From CAWBRY01 sp963791295 (GTDB lineage: Bacteria > Bacteroidota > Bacteroidia > Chitinophagales > Chitinophagaceae): a stretch of 64,000 nucleotides of DNA. Below, one piece after another: positions 8,077 to 16,862 of the stretch. The notes under the pieces are model-generated. The model saw only the letters and a program-made list of their open reading frames with translations. It searched no databases and was not told where the DNA came from. Made by a program: the position numbers and the translations under genes. Position 1 is the stretch's first letter, and each line of letters opens with the position of its first letter. The stretch covers positions 1,426,001-1,490,000 of the forward strand of contig CAWBRY010000001.1 in the NCBI GenBank assembly GCA_963791295.1, read 5' to 3'.

Positions 8077-9299
8077 AAAAAATAAGCATTGGAATTTTTT
8101 TGTTAAGCATTCATGCAATGTGTCTTGGACAAATAGATCCCAGTTTGCTCAGGCACGTATCGAAGGATAGCCTTCCATCAGGTTTGAATATGGATGCGCT
8201 ATATAATCGTCCCTTTCTACAGCTTGGAAAATTGCCCGTTGCACTTGGCGGATATGCGGAAATCAACTACCAATATCTCCAACAGGATGGCATAACCGAA
8301 GGTCACCAGTTCCAGATGCGGCGGGTGTCCTTATTTCTATCTTCTTCTATTTCGCGGCGCATTAAGTTTCTTACGGAAATAGAATTTGAAGACGGCGCTA
8401 AAGAAATCAGCCTTGAATTTGCTTCGATAGATATTGAATTTAGTCCTCTACTTAATTTCCGGGCAGGTGTGGTATTGAATCCCATCGGAGCGTTTAATCA
8501 AAACCATGATGGCCCCAAGTGGGAGTTTGTCGACCGGCCCATCGCTTCGACACAGATGTTGCCGGCTACCTGGAGTAATGTGGGGTTTGGATTATATGGG
8601 AAGAAGTATTCCAAAGATTGGGTCTTTGCCTATGAAGCATACCTTACCAATGGATTTGATGATCGGATCATTGCCAACTCAGAAAACAGAACTTCGTTGC
8701 CGGCCAGCAAGGAAAATCCCGAACGATTTGAAGAGAGCTTTAATGGGTCTATGCTCCTTACTGCAAAAACTGCTCTACGCAGGGAAGCAATTGGCGAATT
8801 GGGTCTCTCCTATATGGGTGGTGTATATAATAAATTTAAAGAAGATGGCTTAGTGCTGGACAAAAAAAGGAGGGTGGATGTTTTGGCCATTGATTTTAAT
8901 TCGACCATTGCTGCCACAAAAACATTTGTGAATGGAGAATGGGCCTGGGTCCATGTAAATGTACCGGACACCTATTCGGAGCAATTCGGCGAAAAGCAGC
9001 AAGGAGGCTTTGTCGATTTGGTACAGCCCATTTTCAAGAAACCCATTCTCGGATTCGAGAAATCCGTAATTAATGCGGCCCTTCGCCTGGAATATGTCGA
9101 TTGGAATAGAGGAAAATTTATTTCCACGGGTACAAATATCGCGGATGATGTTTTTTCAATTGTTCCTGCCATCAGCTGGCGGCCCACGGCGCAAACTGTA
9201 TTGCGCTTGAATTACAGGTATAACTGGCAAAAGGATATTCTCGGCAATCCTCCCTCAAAACTGGCAGGGTTTCAATTTGGATTGGCTACCTATTTCTAG
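8073..9299 (+). CDS. Outer-membrane porin of the di-haem/Rieske operon
   Basis: 408-residue protein with a signal peptide (cleavage after MCLGQ) and a barrel-like sequence ending in an aromatic residue (GLATYF). The pattern LGGYAEINYQY, QMRRVSLFLSS and LEFASIDIEF resembles phosphate-selective porin O/P-type barrels. Start overlaps the Rieske stop by 4 bases, strong evidence for one transcript. It probably supplies the outer-membrane route or anchor for the redox pair; the substrate is unknown. It converges on the cupin gene, whose stop is 19 bases away. Confidence 0.82.
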   Translation: MKKISIGIFLLSIHAMCLGQIDPSLLRHVSKDSLPSGLNMDALYNRPFLQLGKLPVALGGYAEINYQYLQQDGITEGHQFQMRRVSLFLSSSISRRIKFLTEIEFEDGAKEISLEFASIDIEFSPLLNFRAGVVLNPIGAFNQNHDGPKWEFVDRPIASTQMLPATWSNVGFGLYGKKYSKDWVFAYEAYLTNGFDDRIIANSENRTSLPASKENPERFEESFNGSMLLTAKTALRREAIGELGLSYMGGVYNKFKEDGLVLDKKRRVDVLAIDFNSTIAATKTFVNGEWAWVHVNVPDTYSEQFGEKQQGGFVDLVQPIFKKPILGFEKSVINAALRLEYVDWNRGKFISTGTNIADDVFSIVPAISWRPTAQTVLRLNYRYNWQKDILGNPPSKLAGFQFGLATYF

Positions 9300-9318
9300 T
9301 TGTTATTAGCTCGTTGCG

Positions 9319-9636
9319 TTAGGACCGATAGTCCTCTCTGACGGGGGAAAATGCGTCGATCGCTATGCAGTTCGTTTTCGCTGTCGCCGAATGAGGGATA
9401 TTGGAAGGGATGACATGATACGTGCCCTTCGTCAAAGAATAGGGTTTGCCGTCGATAACCATGTCCAATTGTCCTTCAACAATAAATGTGATCTGTTCGT
9501 GAACGTGCTTATGCTCCTGGATGCGGCTATCCTTGTCGAGGATTACATACCCGAGTGTCAATGATTGGCCATGGGCGTAATGCCCAATGATACCAGGCGC
9601 CAGGGCCTTCGGGAGAATATCTTTAATAGATTCCAT
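9319..9636 (-). CDS. Small cupin-domain protein
   Basis: 105-residue single-domain cupin. Both metal-binding motifs are visible: motif 1 EHKHVHEQITFIVEGQ (residues about 40-55) with His-His-Glu ligands, and motif 2 around HVIPSNIPHSA with the last His. Substrate unknown. It lies 16 bases after the ATP-grasp gene and is the last gene of a minus-strand set glutamine amidotransferase, ATP-grasp, cupin. Within that set it may act on a small metabolite, but nothing in the sequence shows which. Confidence 0.85.
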   Translation of the reverse strand: MESIKDILPKALAPGIIGHYAHGQSLTLGYVILDKDSRIQEHKHVHEQITFIVEGQLDMVIDGKPYSLTKGTYHVIPSNIPHSATAKTNCIAIDAFSPVREDYRS

Positions 9637-9652
9637 AAGTCATGCTTATAAA

Positions 9653-10864
9653 TTAATTAGATGTATTAGCCCCTTCAAATAGACAAAAACTACCGCCCAC
9701 CCATTCCTTATCCTTATTATATCTTACACCGATCATTTTGCCCTTGCTGAGCCTGGCGAGGTTATTGGCTGCTATGGGTCTGGCATCCCCATCCTTCCAA
9801 AAATAAAAAATGCGGATCTCTGCCTTTGCGGGAATGTCCGGAGTTTCGATCACGTCGGCGTATTTCACTTTTCGTTGCAGTATCCAGTTTTCGGGATCTT
9901 TCACTTTTGCAATATCATCGGCCTTGAGGTCAATCACCACGCCCTGTCCTGCAAAGGAAAATAATGGTTTTAATACATAGTTTTCCAGGTCTGTAGGGAC
10001 CTGTTTGACCTGGTCTAAGAAAAAAGTCTGAGGAACGTAAGGGTGGCGGATCAGGGGGAGGGTATACTTGCTTATCCTGTAAAACCAGTTGGGATGAGGT
10101 GCCCATTCTACATCCAACTCTTCAAAAAGGATCTTCCCTTTTTCCTGGACCTCTGCAGGTTGTTGATGAAGGTCATCGAAGATCACGCGGTTGTATATGC
10201 GCTTAACCTGCGTTTTTACTCCATTATTTAAATAGAATAATTTCTTTCCTTCCTTGATCAGTTCCGTCAGGCAAACCATTTTAACGCCGGTGTATTCTTC
10301 CGTACAGAAAAAATCTATCCTTGTTTTTTGCTTGCGAGGAAATATTTCCAAAAGGATGACATGCTCTGTAGCCTGGTTGCCGATCATGACCTCCTTCAGC
10401 AACTGGATATAACTGTCCTTGTTCAATCCGCTTAAATAGCTGCTAAAGCCTGAAGGAATGGTAAAATGTTTGGCAAAGACATCATCCAATAAGATCTCGT
10501 ATGCAAAGAGGGAAGGAAATCCCTGCATTTCTATTAATTGTGGTTCGTAAGATCCATCCTCACTTATACAAATTCCGAAATCGAATGCAATGAATTGTGG
10601 ATGGCTATTTTCATTCGGCACTTTTACGTCTGCCGGAACAGCATCTTTTGTAAGGGAAATAAACCGCGGATCAACAATGATGTCGACAATACTTTCGCAG
10701 GCATCCAACATCTTCCTGGTGAAATCCCTGGATACAAAGATGGGAGTCTCTGCTACGCGGAAATCTAGTTGACCCGGATGAGCCGCTTCCAAATCTTTTA
10801 AGAATGCCTGGTATTTTTCCTTCGTGAACTGTTGATTATATTTCTCACGGATAAAGGGTATCAT
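9653..10864 (-). CDS. ATP-grasp-like ligase of unknown substrate
   Basis: About 403 residues from ATG 10864 (MIPFIREKYNQQF). The frame extends upstream to 10969 but would then overlap the preceding gene by 67 bases, so the internal ATG with 38-base spacing is preferred. The C-terminal third has ATP-grasp features: NYVLKPLFSFAGQG (nucleotide lysine and glycine loop), ENWILQRKV, and EIRIFYFW followed by NNLARLSKG. The N-terminal half includes IAFDFGICISEDGSYEPQLIE. It resembles the ATP-grasp partners found beside GCS2 ligases in predicted amidoligase operons. Product unknown; peptide-bond formation is inferred. Confidence 0.72.
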   Translation of the reverse strand: MIPFIREKYNQQFTKEKYQAFLKDLEAAHPGQLDFRVAETPIFVSRDFTRKMLDACESIVDIIVDPRFISLTKDAVPADVKVPNENSHPQFIAFDFGICISEDGSYEPQLIEMQGFPSLFAYEILLDDVFAKHFTIPSGFSSYLSGLNKDSYIQLLKEVMIGNQATEHVILLEIFPRKQKTRIDFFCTEEYTGVKMVCLTELIKEGKKLFYLNNGVKTQVKRIYNRVIFDDLHQQPAEVQEKGKILFEELDVEWAPHPNWFYRISKYTLPLIRHPYVPQTFFLDQVKQVPTDLENYVLKPLFSFAGQGVVIDLKADDIAKVKDPENWILQRKVKYADVIETPDIPAKAEIRIFYFWKDGDARPIAANNLARLSKGKMIGVRYNKDKEWVGGSFCLFEGANTSN

Positions 10865-10902
10865 GAATGGAAGATAGGAATTTATTTTTTTTGTATTCGA
10901 CT

Positions 10903-11742
10903 TCAAACCGGTACTTCGACCGAGCTGGCAATATTTAAAAAATTGGGAAGGATATGGGCATAAGTCCACATGATCTTATCCGGATCATTGAGATGCAATA
11001 ACATGCTGATGAGTTTTTCTTCACCATAACTTTCAATCACTGTTTTCTTCTTTTCTTCAGTTTGCAGATACATGCTCATCCCCGGCGCGTCTGCTTCCGG
11101 ATGAAATTGAGTCCCGATCATATATTCATTAAATCGTATTCCCATCACAGCTCTTTCGTAGGGAACGTGTGGCCGGCTTTTTTCAATACAAAGTATTGTT
11201 GCCCCCATTTTTCTTAACAGGTCATGGTTTGGTTGAATCACCTGGTAATCCCGGCTATCCACGCAATAGAACGGATCGTGAAGCCCCTCAAAGACGGGCT
11301 CGTGGCGACCCGCTTCCAGCATGTGGACGGGAAATACCCCGAAGGCTGTGGATTTTCTTTTATAAACAAGGCCGGCATTCAGATGGCGACAGGCTAATTG
11401 AAATGAATGACAAATGAAAAAGACATGTTTCTTATTTGTGTTTTCCGGATAACTGTTCCACCGGTGCATTTCATCCACCCAACGACACCAGGCAATATCC
11501 CAATCATCAAAACGACTGATTAGCGGATCTCCGGGTCCCCCACTTGAAATATAAATGTCAAAGCTCGTGTCGGGCAGTATATTGTTTCGTCGAACATCAA
11601 ATTCGGTCGATTCGACGATCATCCCGCTGACCTTGCTCCATTGTTTGATAATTTCTCTGATACATCGCATGCCCTGGTTGGCCACGCCTTCATATAGGTC
11701 AAGGATCGCTATTTTGACTTTTCGTTTTTCAGTCCAGCTCAT
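10903..11742 (-). CDS. Class I glutamine amidotransferase-like protein
   Basis: 279 residues with a class I GATase fold. The oxyanion loop SSGGPGDP lies at residues 67-74, the nucleophile is Cys111 in ICHSFQLA, and the His214/Glu216 pair is in GTQFHPEAD. The nucleophile elbow has CHSFQ in place of the usual C-x-G-x-Q, so it may hydrolyse a gamma-glutamyl compound rather than free glutamine (inference). First gene of the minus-strand set with the ATP-grasp (38-base gap) and cupin genes. Proteins of this kind accompany GCS2 and RimK-like ligases, both of which lie at 19.7-21.8 kb. Confidence 0.82.
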   Translation of the reverse strand: MSWTEKRKVKIAILDLYEGVANQGMRCIREIIKQWSKVSGMIVESTEFDVRRNNILPDTSFDIYISSGGPGDPLISRFDDWDIAWCRWVDEMHRWNSYPENTNKKHVFFICHSFQLACRHLNAGLVYKRKSTAFGVFPVHMLEAGRHEPVFEGLHDPFYCVDSRDYQVIQPNHDLLRKMGATILCIEKSRPHVPYERAVMGIRFNEYMIGTQFHPEADAPGMSMYLQTEEKKKTVIESYGEEKLISMLLHLNDPDKIMWTYAHILPNFLNIASSVEVPV

Positions 11743-11937
11743 TAGACAAACATAATGATTATTTAACGCCAGTATAAGTGGTTTGGTTTACAAAATTACC
11801 CACAGATGTGGATTTAATGAGTTTTATAAATATTTTAAATTTAGATTACTCCATATAGCCAAAATTTTAACAATCTGGAGGTTGGTGCTTTAAATTTGTT
11901 TCAACTCTTTATCTTCAGCCTTTAAAAAAGTCAATTA

Positions 11938-12639
11938 ATGAAAAGAGAAAAAACCATTGGATGGTTACTCATCGCAGGCGCCGTCGGAGTATTTATTCCT
12001 TATACCATTCTTAACATGACATTTGATTATCCGGACATTCTTCGACAGGATCCCGGGATCGTTTTGACTAAATTTCATGCAGGTGGAACTTCATTGATAT
12101 TGACCTGGTGGGCTTTTGCTATCCTTGGCTTGCCGCTACTGATTGGTTATATGCTAGTTGGACAAAAATTCGACGGCAGACTCGGATTTATTAAATGGGT
12201 GACAACGTTGGGCATCATTTCCGGGATTGCCCAAATAATCGGCTTGCTGAGATGGGTATTTGTTATTCCGGTCATTGCCAATAGTTACGTTATGGCCAAC
12301 GATGAGGCGGCCAAAGCAGCAGCGAAAATAAATTTTCAAACCGTTCATCAATTCGGTGGAGTGTTATTAGGCGAACACATTGGACAGTTGTTTACTGTAA
12401 TATGGACGGTAATGATATCCTATGCATTTATTAAATTATCGGTTTTTCCAAAATGGGTTAGTTGGTTAGGAATTATTGCATCCATCATTTACTTCTCCGC
12501 CCAGGGAGACCTTTTTGCGACCGTTATTCCAGGGTTCCCTGTTATTGAAATGGCCGGACTTATTGGAAGTACGCTTTGGTTGATCTGGCTAATTATAACG
12601 GGAATATTTTTTATCCGGGTTCGACCGACCATTCAATAG
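11938..12639 (+). CDS. DUF4386-like integral membrane protein
   Basis: 233-residue membrane protein with six or so hydrophobic helices, for example TIGWLLIAGAVGVFIPYTIL near the N-terminus and LIGSTLWLIWLIITGIFFI near the C-terminus. The overall pattern resembles the DUF4386 family, which has no assigned role. A TAAATTTG sequence about 50 bases upstream could be a -7 element. It stands alone between the glutamine amidotransferase (divergent) and the amidohydrolase (convergent, 11-base gap). Confidence 0.7.
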   Translation: MKREKTIGWLLIAGAVGVFIPYTILNMTFDYPDILRQDPGIVLTKFHAGGTSLILTWWAFAILGLPLLIGYMLVGQKFDGRLGFIKWVTTLGIISGIAQIIGLLRWVFVIPVIANSYVMANDEAAKAAAKINFQTVHQFGGVLLGEHIGQLFTVIWTVMISYAFIKLSVFPKWVSWLGIIASIIYFSAQGDLFATVIPGFPVIEMAGLIGSTLWLIWLIITGIFFIRVRPTIQ

Positions 12640-12650
12640 GGGATCGAAAG

Positions 12651-14282
12651 TTATTTTTTTGCAAAAACCTTTTCGCCATTCAGGAAAGTCGCCATCACTG
12701 AAATCTGGAGTAACTCGGGTTCGCCGACCTTCATGATATCTTTATCGAGCATGACAAAATCGGCCAGCTTGCCTGCTTCCAGTGATCCTTTCTCGGTTTC
12801 TTCAAAATTTGCCCTGGCCGCCCAGATAGTCATTCCTCTTAAAGCCGCTTCCCTGGACAAGGCGTTATCGATTTGAAAACCATTGTCCGGCCATCCTTTT
12901 GCGTCCTTTCGCACCACTGCGGCATAAAAAGTCTTCAGAGGAGAAATGTCTTCGACGGGAAAGTCGGTACCTAATGCAATCCATCCATTTTGTTCCATCA
13001 ACTTCTTGTATGCGTAGGCGCCCTTCAGCCTGGCTTGTCCAATACGCTCCCCGGCCCAATACATATCGCTCGTGGCATGTGTAGGCTGTACCGAAGGAAC
13101 GATACTGTATTGGCTAAATAATCTAAAATCATTTTCATTCACCACCTGTGCATGTTCGACTCGCCATCGCAGGTCGTTCTTACCCTTCAGGTATTTTCCA
13201 TAGGTATCAAGGATCATCCGGTTTCCACTATCGCCGATAGCATGCGTACACATTTGCCAGCCATTTTTTGAAAGTACATTGGCAATCGAATCATAATGAG
13301 AGGGCGTCTTTAACAAGAAGCCGGACCACCCAGGCCGATCATCATAGGGTTGTAATAAGCAAGCTCCGCGCGAACCCAACGCACCATCGGCATAGACTTT
13401 AAAACTGCAGACATGCAGACGATCCGTTTTGATCTTGCCCCTTGAGAGTGCGAATTCAAGGTTTGGTCGATCATCACTTAACATTATATACAGTCTCATC
13501 TTTAATGCGCCGGATCTTTGTAAACTGTCAATTTGTAAAATGGTTGGAAAGCCGAGTCCACAATCATCAACGGTAGTCAGACCAACTCCAAAGCAATTCT
13601 TTTGCGCATTCAATAGCGCCTCTTCGTTTTCCCGGTCTCCGGGATTGGGGATCTGTGTTGAAACAAGGTCTACGGCATTGTCAACAAGGACACCTGTAAG
13701 TTGACCATTCTTTACTTCAATAATTCCTCCGGCAATCTGATCACCCGCTTTCAGAGAAGCCAGTTCGAGCGCCTTACGATTGGCAATGGCCGCATGGCCG
13801 TCTATGCGCGTGAGGAGAACGGGGCGATCTGGAAACAATTCATTTAGTCGTTGGTTTGTCGGGAATTCTTCTGTTGCCCAATCATTCTGATCCCAGCCAT
13901 AACCCTCCAGCCATCCATGAGGATGTTCCCTGGCGAATGGAATTATTTTGGCAACGATCTCTTCCCAACTTTTTGTACCGACCAGGTCTACACGCCCAAG
14001 ACTGAAGCCGTATCCCAAAAAATGTGCGTGCGCGTCGATGAATCCGGGATAAATAAATTTTCCCTGTGCATCCAGTTTCTCACTGGCCTGGAATTTATTT
14101 TCAAGGACTTTTGATTTGCCGACTTCAACGATCTTTCCATCCTTAATAGCTATGGCCTCAGCGATAGAAAAGGACGAATCCACAGTATAGACAGTGCCGT
14201 TATAAACCAACAAGTCAATTTTCTGTTGTGACCGGCAGGAGAGATGGATGATGCAAATGATCAGGATCGATGTGAGTCTCAT
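12651..14282 (-). CDS. Amidohydrolase lipoprotein (YtcJ-like)
   Basis: Metal-dependent hydrolase of the amidohydrolase superfamily, YtcJ-like branch, about 543 residues from ATG 14282. A lipobox at IIHLSC suggests membrane anchoring facing the periplasm. Motifs: IDAHAHFLGYG near residue 75 (HxH metal ligands), THAIGDSGNRM (His), RVEHAQVV (His) and ALGTDFPVE (metal-binding Asp). An upstream in-frame ATG at 14327 is less likely because it would spoil the signal peptide. Substrate unknown; relatives act on amides and N-acyl compounds. It is divergent from the hydrolase gene at 14359. Confidence 0.88.
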   Translation of the reverse strand: MRLTSILIICIIHLSCRSQQKIDLLVYNGTVYTVDSSFSIAEAIAIKDGKIVEVGKSKVLENKFQASEKLDAQGKFIYPGFIDAHAHFLGYGFSLGRVDLVGTKSWEEIVAKIIPFAREHPHGWLEGYGWDQNDWATEEFPTNQRLNELFPDRPVLLTRIDGHAAIANRKALELASLKAGDQIAGGIIEVKNGQLTGVLVDNAVDLVSTQIPNPGDRENEEALLNAQKNCFGVGLTTVDDCGLGFPTILQIDSLQRSGALKMRLYIMLSDDRPNLEFALSRGKIKTDRLHVCSFKVYADGALGSRGACLLQPYDDRPGWSGFLLKTPSHYDSIANVLSKNGWQMCTHAIGDSGNRMILDTYGKYLKGKNDLRWRVEHAQVVNENDFRLFSQYSIVPSVQPTHATSDMYWAGERIGQARLKGAYAYKKLMEQNGWIALGTDFPVEDISPLKTFYAAVVRKDAKGWPDNGFQIDNALSREAALRGMTIWAARANFEETEKGSLEAGKLADFVMLDKDIMKVGEPELLQISVMATFLNGEKVFAKK

Positions 14283-14358
14283 GATTAATCCTATGATTAG
14301 TATCAAATAAGGATTGAAATTAAACAAATTCCTTACCTTTTAGCCAAATTCAAATAGA

Positions 14359-15404
14359 ATGAAAGCATTCATTTATTCCATAATCATTTCATCATTATTA
14401 ACGGCCACAAGTAGTTGTAAACAATCTGCTAAAGAGACAGAGAAAAGGGCGATGTCTGTTGCTCAATATTTCGATTTTAAGGATAGTGGAGTGCAATCAG
14501 GCGGCGTACGGTTAATTCCCATTCAAACTCCTGTAGGCGAATTCAAGGTATGGACCAAGCGTTTTGGAAATAACCCACGCATTAAGGTGCTTTTGCTACA
14601 TGGCGGACCCGCATTCGGACATGAATACATGGAATGTTTTGAAAGTTTTTTTCCAAAGGAGGGGTTTGAATTTTATGAATATGATCAATTGGGTTCCTAC
14701 TATAGCGATCAGCCCAGGGATAGCAGTCTGTGGACCCTTGATCGATTTGTTGAAGAAGTCGAGCAGGTAAGGAAAGCCATTCATGCCGATAGCTCGAACT
14801 TTTATTTATTAGGTAATTCATGGGGTGGGCTGTTGGCCATGGAATACTCCCTGAAATACCAGGATAACTTGAAAGGGGTGGTCGTAGCTGACATGGTGGC
14901 GAGTGCTCCTGAGTATGGGAGATATGCGGAGGAAGTGTTGGCTAAACAGATGGATCCGGCAGTGCTCAAGGAAGTGAGAGACATTGAAGCCAGAAAGGAT
15001 TTTAATAATCCGCGGTATATGGAATTGTTGTACCCAATTTTTACAAAAAACATTTTTGCCGCCTGGAGGAATGGCCCGATGCAGTTAATCGGTCATTCAA
15101 ACATTACAATGCCGAAATCTATACCCTGATGCAAGGACCTTCCGAATTTGGCGTTGGCGGTCGCCTGGCCAATTGGGACATTAAAGCCCGCTTAAAGGAA
15201 ATAAAAGTGCCGACATTGATGGTTGGTGCTAAACACGATACAATGGATCCAAAAGCCATGGAGGAACAAAGCAAGATGGTGCAGCGGGGCCGATATTTAT
15301 ATTGTCCGAACGGCAGCCACATGTGCATGTGGGACGATCAGGAGGTATTCATGGATGGAGTGATCAAATTTATCAAGGATGTCGACGAGGGGACATTTAA
15401 ATAA
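14359..15404 (+). pseudogene. Proline iminopeptidase-like alpha/beta hydrolase, one frameshift
   Basis: Exported serine peptidase of the prolyl aminopeptidase (S33) type. Signal/lipoprotein N-terminus ends SCKQSAKE; LLHGGPAFGHEY holds the HGGP oxyanion motif, and GNSWGGLLAMEY holds the nucleophile Ser. The first frame stops at 15129, but the sequence continues in another frame with RSFKHYNAEIYTLMQGPSEF and runs to 15404, including the catalytic His region NGSHMCMWDDQEVF. The shift lies at about 15078-15090, and one base restores a normal protein of about 348 residues. Sequence error or a recent mutation are both possible. Confidence 0.82.
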
Positions 15405-15819
15405 TCTGGGAACCAGTATCTACCGGTTCATCCTCCGCGACCGTTAATAGAAACGTCGTTTCTTCTAGTGCCAGTAAACTATAAGGAATGCCACTGTGCA
15501 GCGTCAAAAGCTGTGCTTTTTTCACTTCGACTGATTCGTCAAGAGTATTGAATTTGATCTTTCCATCCAGAACCTCAATTTTCAATACTCCGTCTGTCGT
15601 TTGCGTGGTCATTTCCGCATGAGCATGCATCGCCACAAGAACAACACTCATTCCAGGCGTCTTGAAAACCGTAATTGCATTTCGATCGTTTTTCGTCCAT
15701 GCATCCTCATTTTTTATTTGTTTGATCAGGGATGGCAGGTCGATAGTTAAAAGTGGGGAATCTATTGGACGATCTCCTTCCGGCCGATTGAGAGTGGCCT
15801 CGTTGAATTTTTCCTTCAT
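15397..15819 (-). CDS. Cupin-domain protein
   Basis: 140-residue protein with a degenerate cupin fold: VVLVAMHAHAEMTTQTTDGVLKI resembles motif 1 (HAHAE) and LLTLHSGIPYSLLALEE resembles motif 2. Function unknown. Its 3' end overlaps the end of the proline iminopeptidase-like gene by 8 bases in convergent orientation. The frame is intact. Confidence 0.75.
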   Translation of the reverse strand: MKEKFNEATLNRPEGDRPIDSPLLTIDLPSLIKQIKNEDAWTKNDRNAITVFKTPGMSVVLVAMHAHAEMTTQTTDGVLKIEVLDGKIKFNTLDESVEVKKAQLLTLHSGIPYSLLALEETTFLLTVAEDEPVDTGSQII

Positions 15820-15894
15820 GACAAGCTGTTTTAGATGGAATGAGCAAATTGCTCAACACAGCAGTTCAAAAACTATGCCCACGATCCTGGCACG

Positions 15895-16701
15895 CTAAGT
15901 CTCTTCCTTATCGGCATATTCCTTTAGTGCCTTAAAAGAATCATCGAATTTTTCAACGATCTTGATTTTTCTTCCCTGTGCTCCCAGCATTAGTTCGAGT
16001 GCGCCCGCCACCTGCTTTTTTAAAGGGAGCATCATCCATTCCATCTCGGCTGGCCCCTTTTTTACTTCTTCATTGATACGTTTGCGATAGTTCTCTTTGA
16101 ATTCTCCATTCAACGCTTCCAGGTCTTTAGTCGTTTGCCAGTGTTTCTCACCCAGCAACGGAACATCGTATTCCAATACCTCCGCGATCTTCCAGTCAAA
16201 ATTCAGATCTGAAAATGACAAGAATTTCGGCTGAATATTGGCCACAGTGAGCTCGTTCTTTTCCGGGTCGAATTTTACACGCAGGTCCTTCATATCCAGC
16301 CCATATTTGGCAACGATACTCACCTGCAAGGCACCTAAAAACCGGATATGTTTATTCTCGTGATCACTTTTTTCATTCCACACGCGGGTAAAATTTGTGT
16401 TTACTTCCATCAGTCCAAGATCAACAACGCTTTTGATCTCGGAAATATTCAGCTTTCTGTTTCTCAATTCTACATTCTCGGTTTTCAAAGAGCTGGCTGT
16501 TTTATCACTGTCCTTTAGCTGCATTTTTAACTGATGAATTTCATCGTCCTTTTGTTTGACGAAGAGATGATATGCGCCGACAGCGACAGTACCCACTGCA
16601 AAGACGATGATCCCATAAACGAGCAGCTTGTTCATGACCAGGACCAGGGCAATCAGGACGATGGCAGCAAGGATCAAATAACTCTTAAAACGATACAACA
16701 T
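15895..16701 (-). CDS. DUF4230-like membrane-anchored coiled-coil protein
   Basis: 268 residues. Two adjacent hydrophobic stretches form an N-terminal membrane anchor (residues about 7-45), followed by a coiled coil (KQKDDEIHQLKMQLKDSDK and on to about residue 80). The soluble part includes GALQVSIVAKYGLDMKDLRV, a pattern like that in DUF4230 proteins. No enzymatic motif seen. It is divergent from the TPR/CHAT gene by about 160 bases. Function unknown. Confidence 0.65.
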   Translation of the reverse strand: MLYRFKSYLILAAIVLIALVLVMNKLLVYGIIVFAVGTVAVGAYHLFVKQKDDEIHQLKMQLKDSDKTASSLKTENVELRNRKLNISEIKSVVDLGLMEVNTNFTRVWNEKSDHENKHIRFLGALQVSIVAKYGLDMKDLRVKFDPEKNELTVANIQPKFLSFSDLNFDWKIAEVLEYDVPLLGEKHWQTTKDLEALNGEFKENYRKRINEEVKKGPAEMEWMMLPLKKQVAGALELMLGAQGRKIKIVEKFDDSFKALKEYADKEET

Positions 16702-16862
16702 AATCTCTTGGTTTTAGATTTGCACATCTAAAATACAATATACAGAACTTAGGGAAAGATTCAAAGGTGGATGCAGCTCGCGGGGCATCTAACGAAAGTC
16801 TAATTTCTTTGTGGTCGAACTGCTGAGTATTGTACCTTAGTTGCCGGATAATTGAGAAGGAA

